From: Lawsonibacter sp.
GTDB lineage: Bacteria; Bacillota; Clostridia; Oscillospirales; Oscillospiraceae
NCBI GenBank assembly: GCA_022798155.1
Contig: JAAWLY010000028.1
Coordinates: forward strand, 1 to 16,543
DNA: 16,543 nucleotides
Direction: 5' to 3'
Below, piece by piece: positions 13,851 to 16,543 of this stretch. The first letter of the stretch is position 1, and the number at the start of each line of letters is the position of its first letter. Below the pieces are notes generated by a model. That model was not told the DNA's origin, made no database searches, and saw only the letters and a list, made by a program, of their open reading frames with translations. The position numbers were made by a program, and so were the translations under genes.

Positions 13851-13985
13851 GTTTTATCTAGGTCAGGTTGAATGTTTGTCCAGAGGGCAGGAGGCCCGAG
13901 GGCGGAGATTTGGTCTGGCCTGGATTTGCGCTATGGGAACCTGCGTTATCAGGTGATTTTCAGTAATAATTTGGAGGTATTTACC

Positions 13986-14291
13986 ATGGAGTTCACCCCG
14001 ATTGCCCCGATTCGGCCCCTGTTCGATACCACAGAGGCGCAGCCCGGGCAGAGCGTTGAGAGCACCGGCGCTTCCATGTTTGCCAACGTGTTCCAGTCGG
14101 CCATCGACAATGTGCGCCAGACCAATGCCACCCAGGTGGACCTGGAGTATAAGCTGGCCACCGGGCAGATCGACAACCCCGCGGATGTCACGCTGGCCAT
14201 CAGCAAGGCCGCTACCGCGGCCGAGCTGCTGATGCAGATGAGGAACAAGGTGCTGGACGCCTATAACGAGATTATGCGTATCTCCCTGTAA
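13986..14291 (+). CDS. fliE: Flagellar hook-basal body protein FliE
   Basis: FliE joins the MS ring to the rod and is needed to open rod export. The 101-residue protein has the family pattern: FANVFQSAIDNVRQTNATQV (32-51), a short spacer, then a C-terminal domain with DVTLAISKAATAAELLMQMR and the ending VLDAYNEIMRISL. The ATG at 13986 is supported by GGAGGTA at 13973-13979; an in-frame ATG 114 nt upstream has no ribosome binding site and would add an unrelated extension. The stop codon TAA is the first half of a TAAGAG direct repeat that flanks a palindromic element in the gap to fliF. Confidence 0.92.
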   Translation: MEFTPIAPIRPLFDTTEAQPGQSVESTGASMFANVFQSAIDNVRQTNATQVDLEYKLATGQIDNPADVTLAISKAATAAELLMQMRNKVLDAYNEIMRISL

Positions 14292-14352
14292 GAGCTTGTT
14301 TAAAATCCCTCGCCAACTGGTGTTTTTCGAGATTTCAAACAGGCGCTAAGAG
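14289..14352. repeat. Palindromic element flanked by TAAGAG direct repeats
   Basis: An imperfect inverted repeat runs 14294-14312 with 14328-14344 (16 pairs, one G-T pair among them aside, with one mismatch and a 2-nt bulge) around a 15-nt loop, and weakly extends to 14291/14347. Identical TAAGAG hexamers lie at 14289-14294 and 14347-14352. This arrangement resembles a small mobile palindrome with a target duplication, but the left hexamer partly overlaps the inverted repeat, so the boundaries are uncertain. There is a T run only in the loop, so it is not a normal terminator. Confidence 0.45.
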
Positions 14353-14388
14353 ACCCCGAGTTGAGATAACTGTCCGGAGGGATCCAAG

Positions 14389-16023
14389 TTGCAGAAGTTT
14401 CAGACAAAGCTGAAGGAGCTCTGGGAAAAGGTCAAGGGCTTTTTCAAAAAACTGAATAAGAAGGTCCGTATTCTGCTGGGGGTCTGCCTGGTTGTGGTCC
14501 TTGCCCTTATCATCTTTGCCGTTGTGCAGATGAACAAGAAGGAGTACGCCACCCTGTTCACCGGCCTGACCGCCAATGAGACCAGCACGGTCATCAACTT
14601 TTTGAACAGCAACGGCGTGACGGACTACCAGATCAAGGGCGACAGCATTCTGGTGCCGGAGGGACGGGAGCAGCTGCTCCAGGCCCAGCTGGTTATGTCC
14701 GGCAACCTGAACAACGCCTTCCTGTACTCCTACTACACGGATAACGTGGGCCTCACCTCCACCAGCGCGGAGTTTGATGAGGCCAAGAGAATCTCACTGG
14801 TGCAGAAGCTGGAGGCCACCATCGCCCTGTATGACGGCGTGCGGAGCGCCACTGTGGAGATTACTCCGGGCACGGAGCGGATCTATCTGCTCCAGGACAA
14901 TGTCACCCCCTCCACGGCGGCGGTGACCATCACCCCGGACGGCAACCGGCGGCTGGACGACAACGTGATCAAGGCCATCCGCTACACCGTGAGCCACAGC
15001 GTGAAGGAGCTGAACATTGAGAATGTCAGCATCCAGGACATCTACGGCAACCACTACTCCGACAACGACGCCATCTCCCAGTCCAGCCAGGCCACGGCCC
15101 TGAAGCTGGAGCACGAGGAGCGGATCAGCAACAACGTCCGACGGGAGATTCTCAACTCCCTGGGCAAGATCTACGGCGAGAACAATGTGAATGTCAGCGT
15201 GCTGTGCAACGTGGAGGTGAGCCACAAGATCCGGGACACCACCACCTACAAACAGCCCGATGGCTCGGTGGAGGGAGGCGGCCTGATCAGCAAGGACATC
15301 CTCTTCCAGGAGGTCATCCGGGGCGACGGCCAGCCCGTGGGCGGCACGGTGGGCACCACCACCAACTCGGATATCCCCCTCCAGCCCGACCTGAACACCA
15401 ATCTGAACGGCGATGAGACCTACGCGGGCAACAGCCTGGAGCGGGACCACGAGCTGGACGAGACCAAGGAGCAGGAGGAGATTCTGGAGGGGCGGCTCAC
15501 CGACCTGCGGGTCATGGTGGACGTCAACCAGAACTGCACCAACGCCGGCGCCCTGTCCATCGACGCCCTGCGGGACAAGGTGGCCACCCTGGCGGGCATC
15601 GGGTCGGATGACCCCCTGTCCCGGGTCAACGTGACCATCGCGCCCTTCGACGAGCCCGCCCCCATTCAGCCCCCCGGCGGAATTCTGCTCCAGGGCGGCT
15701 GGGTGCTCTACGCCGCCATCGGCGGACTGGTTCTGTTCCTCATCCTGCTGCTGGTCATCATCCTGTTGGCCAGAAGAAGCAAAAAGAAGAAGCTGGCCCA
15801 GCAGCAGGCCCTGGAGGAGGAGATGGCCCTGGCTGCGGCGGAGGCCGAGGCGGCCGCCATCCTGGCCGCGGCGCCTCCCACCGGCGGAGCCGATATCATG
15901 GAAGTCAATACCGAGAAGAGCATGGAGCTGCGTAAGAGCGTCCGGCAGTTCGCCCAGAACAACCCGGAGATCGCCGCTCAGATGGTGAAGGCCTGGCTGA
16001 AGGGAGATGAGAACGGTGGCTGA
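14389..16023 (+). CDS. fliF: Flagellar MS-ring protein FliF
   Basis: FliF forms the membrane MS ring, the base on which rod, export gate and rotor assemble. The 544-residue protein has membrane helices at about 28-47 and 437-461. Between them lie the ring-building motif domains, including NKKEYATLFTGLTANE (49-64) and the KRISLVQKLEATIALYDGVR stretch (133-152). After the second helix comes a basic RRSKKKK, an Ala/Glu-rich linker (about 470-496), and the FliG-binding tail ELRKSVRQFAQNNPEIAAQM (513-532). The start is a TTG at 14389, supported by GGAGGG at 14376-14381 with 7-nt spacing and by family length (Bacillus 536). It overlaps fliG by 8 nt. Confidence 0.94.
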   Translation: MQKFQTKLKELWEKVKGFFKKLNKKVRILLGVCLVVVLALIIFAVVQMNKKEYATLFTGLTANETSTVINFLNSNGVTDYQIKGDSILVPEGREQLLQAQLVMSGNLNNAFLYSYYTDNVGLTSTSAEFDEAKRISLVQKLEATIALYDGVRSATVEITPGTERIYLLQDNVTPSTAAVTITPDGNRRLDDNVIKAIRYTVSHSVKELNIENVSIQDIYGNHYSDNDAISQSSQATALKLEHEERISNNVRREILNSLGKIYGENNVNVSVLCNVEVSHKIRDTTTYKQPDGSVEGGGLISKDILFQEVIRGDGQPVGGTVGTTTNSDIPLQPDLNTNLNGDETYAGNSLERDHELDETKEQEEILEGRLTDLRVMVDVNQNCTNAGALSIDALRDKVATLAGIGSDDPLSRVNVTIAPFDEPAPIQPPGGILLQGGWVLYAAIGGLVLFLILLLVIILLARRSKKKKLAQQQALEEEMALAAAEAEAAAILAAAPPTGGADIMEVNTEKSMELRKSVRQFAQNNPEIAAQMVKAWLKGDENGG

Positions 16024-16543
16024 AGTCGCGAAAGTTGAACTGACTTACCCCCAGAAGGCGGCGGCTGTCATCGTTTCCCTGGGCGCGGATAAGGCCTCCG
16101 GCCTGTACCAGTACATGGAGCCGGAGGAGATTGAGGCCCTCACCCTGGAGGTGGCCCGGCTGGGCATGCTGGACTCGGAGCAGACCGAGGCGGTGCTCAC
16201 CGAGTTCTACCAAAACTGCATGACCAGCAAGGCGGTGACCGAGGGCGGCCTGGAGTATGCCCGCACCGTGCTGGAGAAGGCCTTCGGCAATCAGACCGCC
16301 CTGGCCCTGCTGGAGAAGGTGACCAAGTCCCTGAAGAACCGGGAGTTCGCCTTCCTGGACAAGGCGGACGTCAAATCCCTGTACTCCGCCCTCCAGAACG
16401 AGCGTCCCCAGACGGTGGCGCTGGTGCTGTCCTACGTGGACCCCGACAAGGCCGCCGGCGTCATCGAGCAGCTGGAGCCCCGCCGCCAGATCAAGGTGGT
16501 GGAGGCCATCGCCACCATGGAGAGCGCCTCTCCCACCGCCATC
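16016..16543 (+). CDS. fliG: Flagellar motor switch protein FliG (3' end cut by the window)
   Basis: FliG is the rotor protein that binds FliF, carries FliM and takes torque from the stators. The first 176 codons are present: the FliF-binding N-domain with YPQKAAAVIVSLGADKAS (about 11-28), EGGLEYARTVLEKAFG near 76-91, and the start of the middle domain with PQTVALVLSYVDPDKAAGVI (131-150). A GTG at 16016 is preferred as start because AAGGGAG (16000-16006) lies 9 nt upstream; the ATG at 16007 in the same frame is directly next to that site. The fliF-fliG overlap implies coupling. The usual EHPQ motif reads ERPQ (residues 129-132). The C-terminal torque domain lies outside the window. Confidence 0.93.
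   Translation, partial: MAEVAKVELTYPQKAAAVIVSLGADKASGLYQYMEPEEIEALTLEVARLGMLDSEQTEAVLTEFYQNCMTSKAVTEGGLEYARTVLEKAFGNQTALALLEKVTKSLKNREFAFLDKADVKSLYSALQNERPQTVALVLSYVDPDKAAGVIEQLEPRRQIKVVEAIATMESASPTAI

Noticed and set aside
1..16543. Defence system, prophage, CRISPR array, tRNA or rRNA genes
   Set aside because: No regularly spaced repeats, cloverleaf-type sequences, integrase, transposase or defence-type proteins are visible; almost every base is explained by glycogen, salvage and flagellar genes.

Overview
The window is a GC-rich stretch of a chromosome from an anaerobic Firmicute, most likely a motile gut clostridium of the Oscillospiraceae type. The evidence is a Bacillus/Clostridium-style glgC-glgD pair (GlgD is a Firmicutes-type companion subunit), the Gram-positive order flgM-flgN-flgK-flgL-yviE-fliW-csrA, strong AGGAGG ribosome binding sites, and sigma-A-like promoters. 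The exact genus cannot be fixed from sequence reading alone.

Region 1 (3-3894, + strand) makes glycogen. glgC and glgD overlap by ATGA and encode the two ADP-glucose pyrophosphorylase subunits; after a terminator hairpin and a small palindromic repeat comes glgA, glycogen synthase. Region 2 (about 3895-6128) holds housekeeping and signalling genes: a HAD phosphatase (- strand) divergent from cytidine deaminase (cdd), a small two-helix DUF378 membrane protein, and a PilZ c-di-GMP effector (- strand). The convergent gene ends are closed by two bidirectional terminators.

Region 3 (6393-12467, + strand) is the late flagellar operon: flgM (anti-sigma28), flgN (chaperone), flgK and flgL (hook-filament junction, both much longer than usual because of internal insertions), a DUF6470 protein (yviE), fliW and csrA. 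It ends in a terminator. Region 4 is a 445-nt non-coding stretch with structured DNA and two tandem sigma-A-like promoters. Region 5 (12913-16543, + strand) starts the early basal-body operon: flgB, flgC, fliE, fliF and the first 176 codons of fliG, which runs off the window.

Together the flagellar genes provide rod, MS ring and rotor (flgB to fliG), junction proteins with their chaperone, and the two regulatory switches that link assembly to gene expression (FlgM on sigma28, FliW on CsrA). The adjacent PilZ gene is a plausible c-di-GMP brake on the same machine. I see no defence system, phage, CRISPR array, RNA gene or clearly new multi-gene system. The items most worth a second look are the repeat-containing insertion in FlgL, a palindromic element flanked by direct repeats between fliE and fliF, a symmetric divergent promoter at the HAD/cdd boundary, and an SD-sequestering hairpin before the DUF378 gene.
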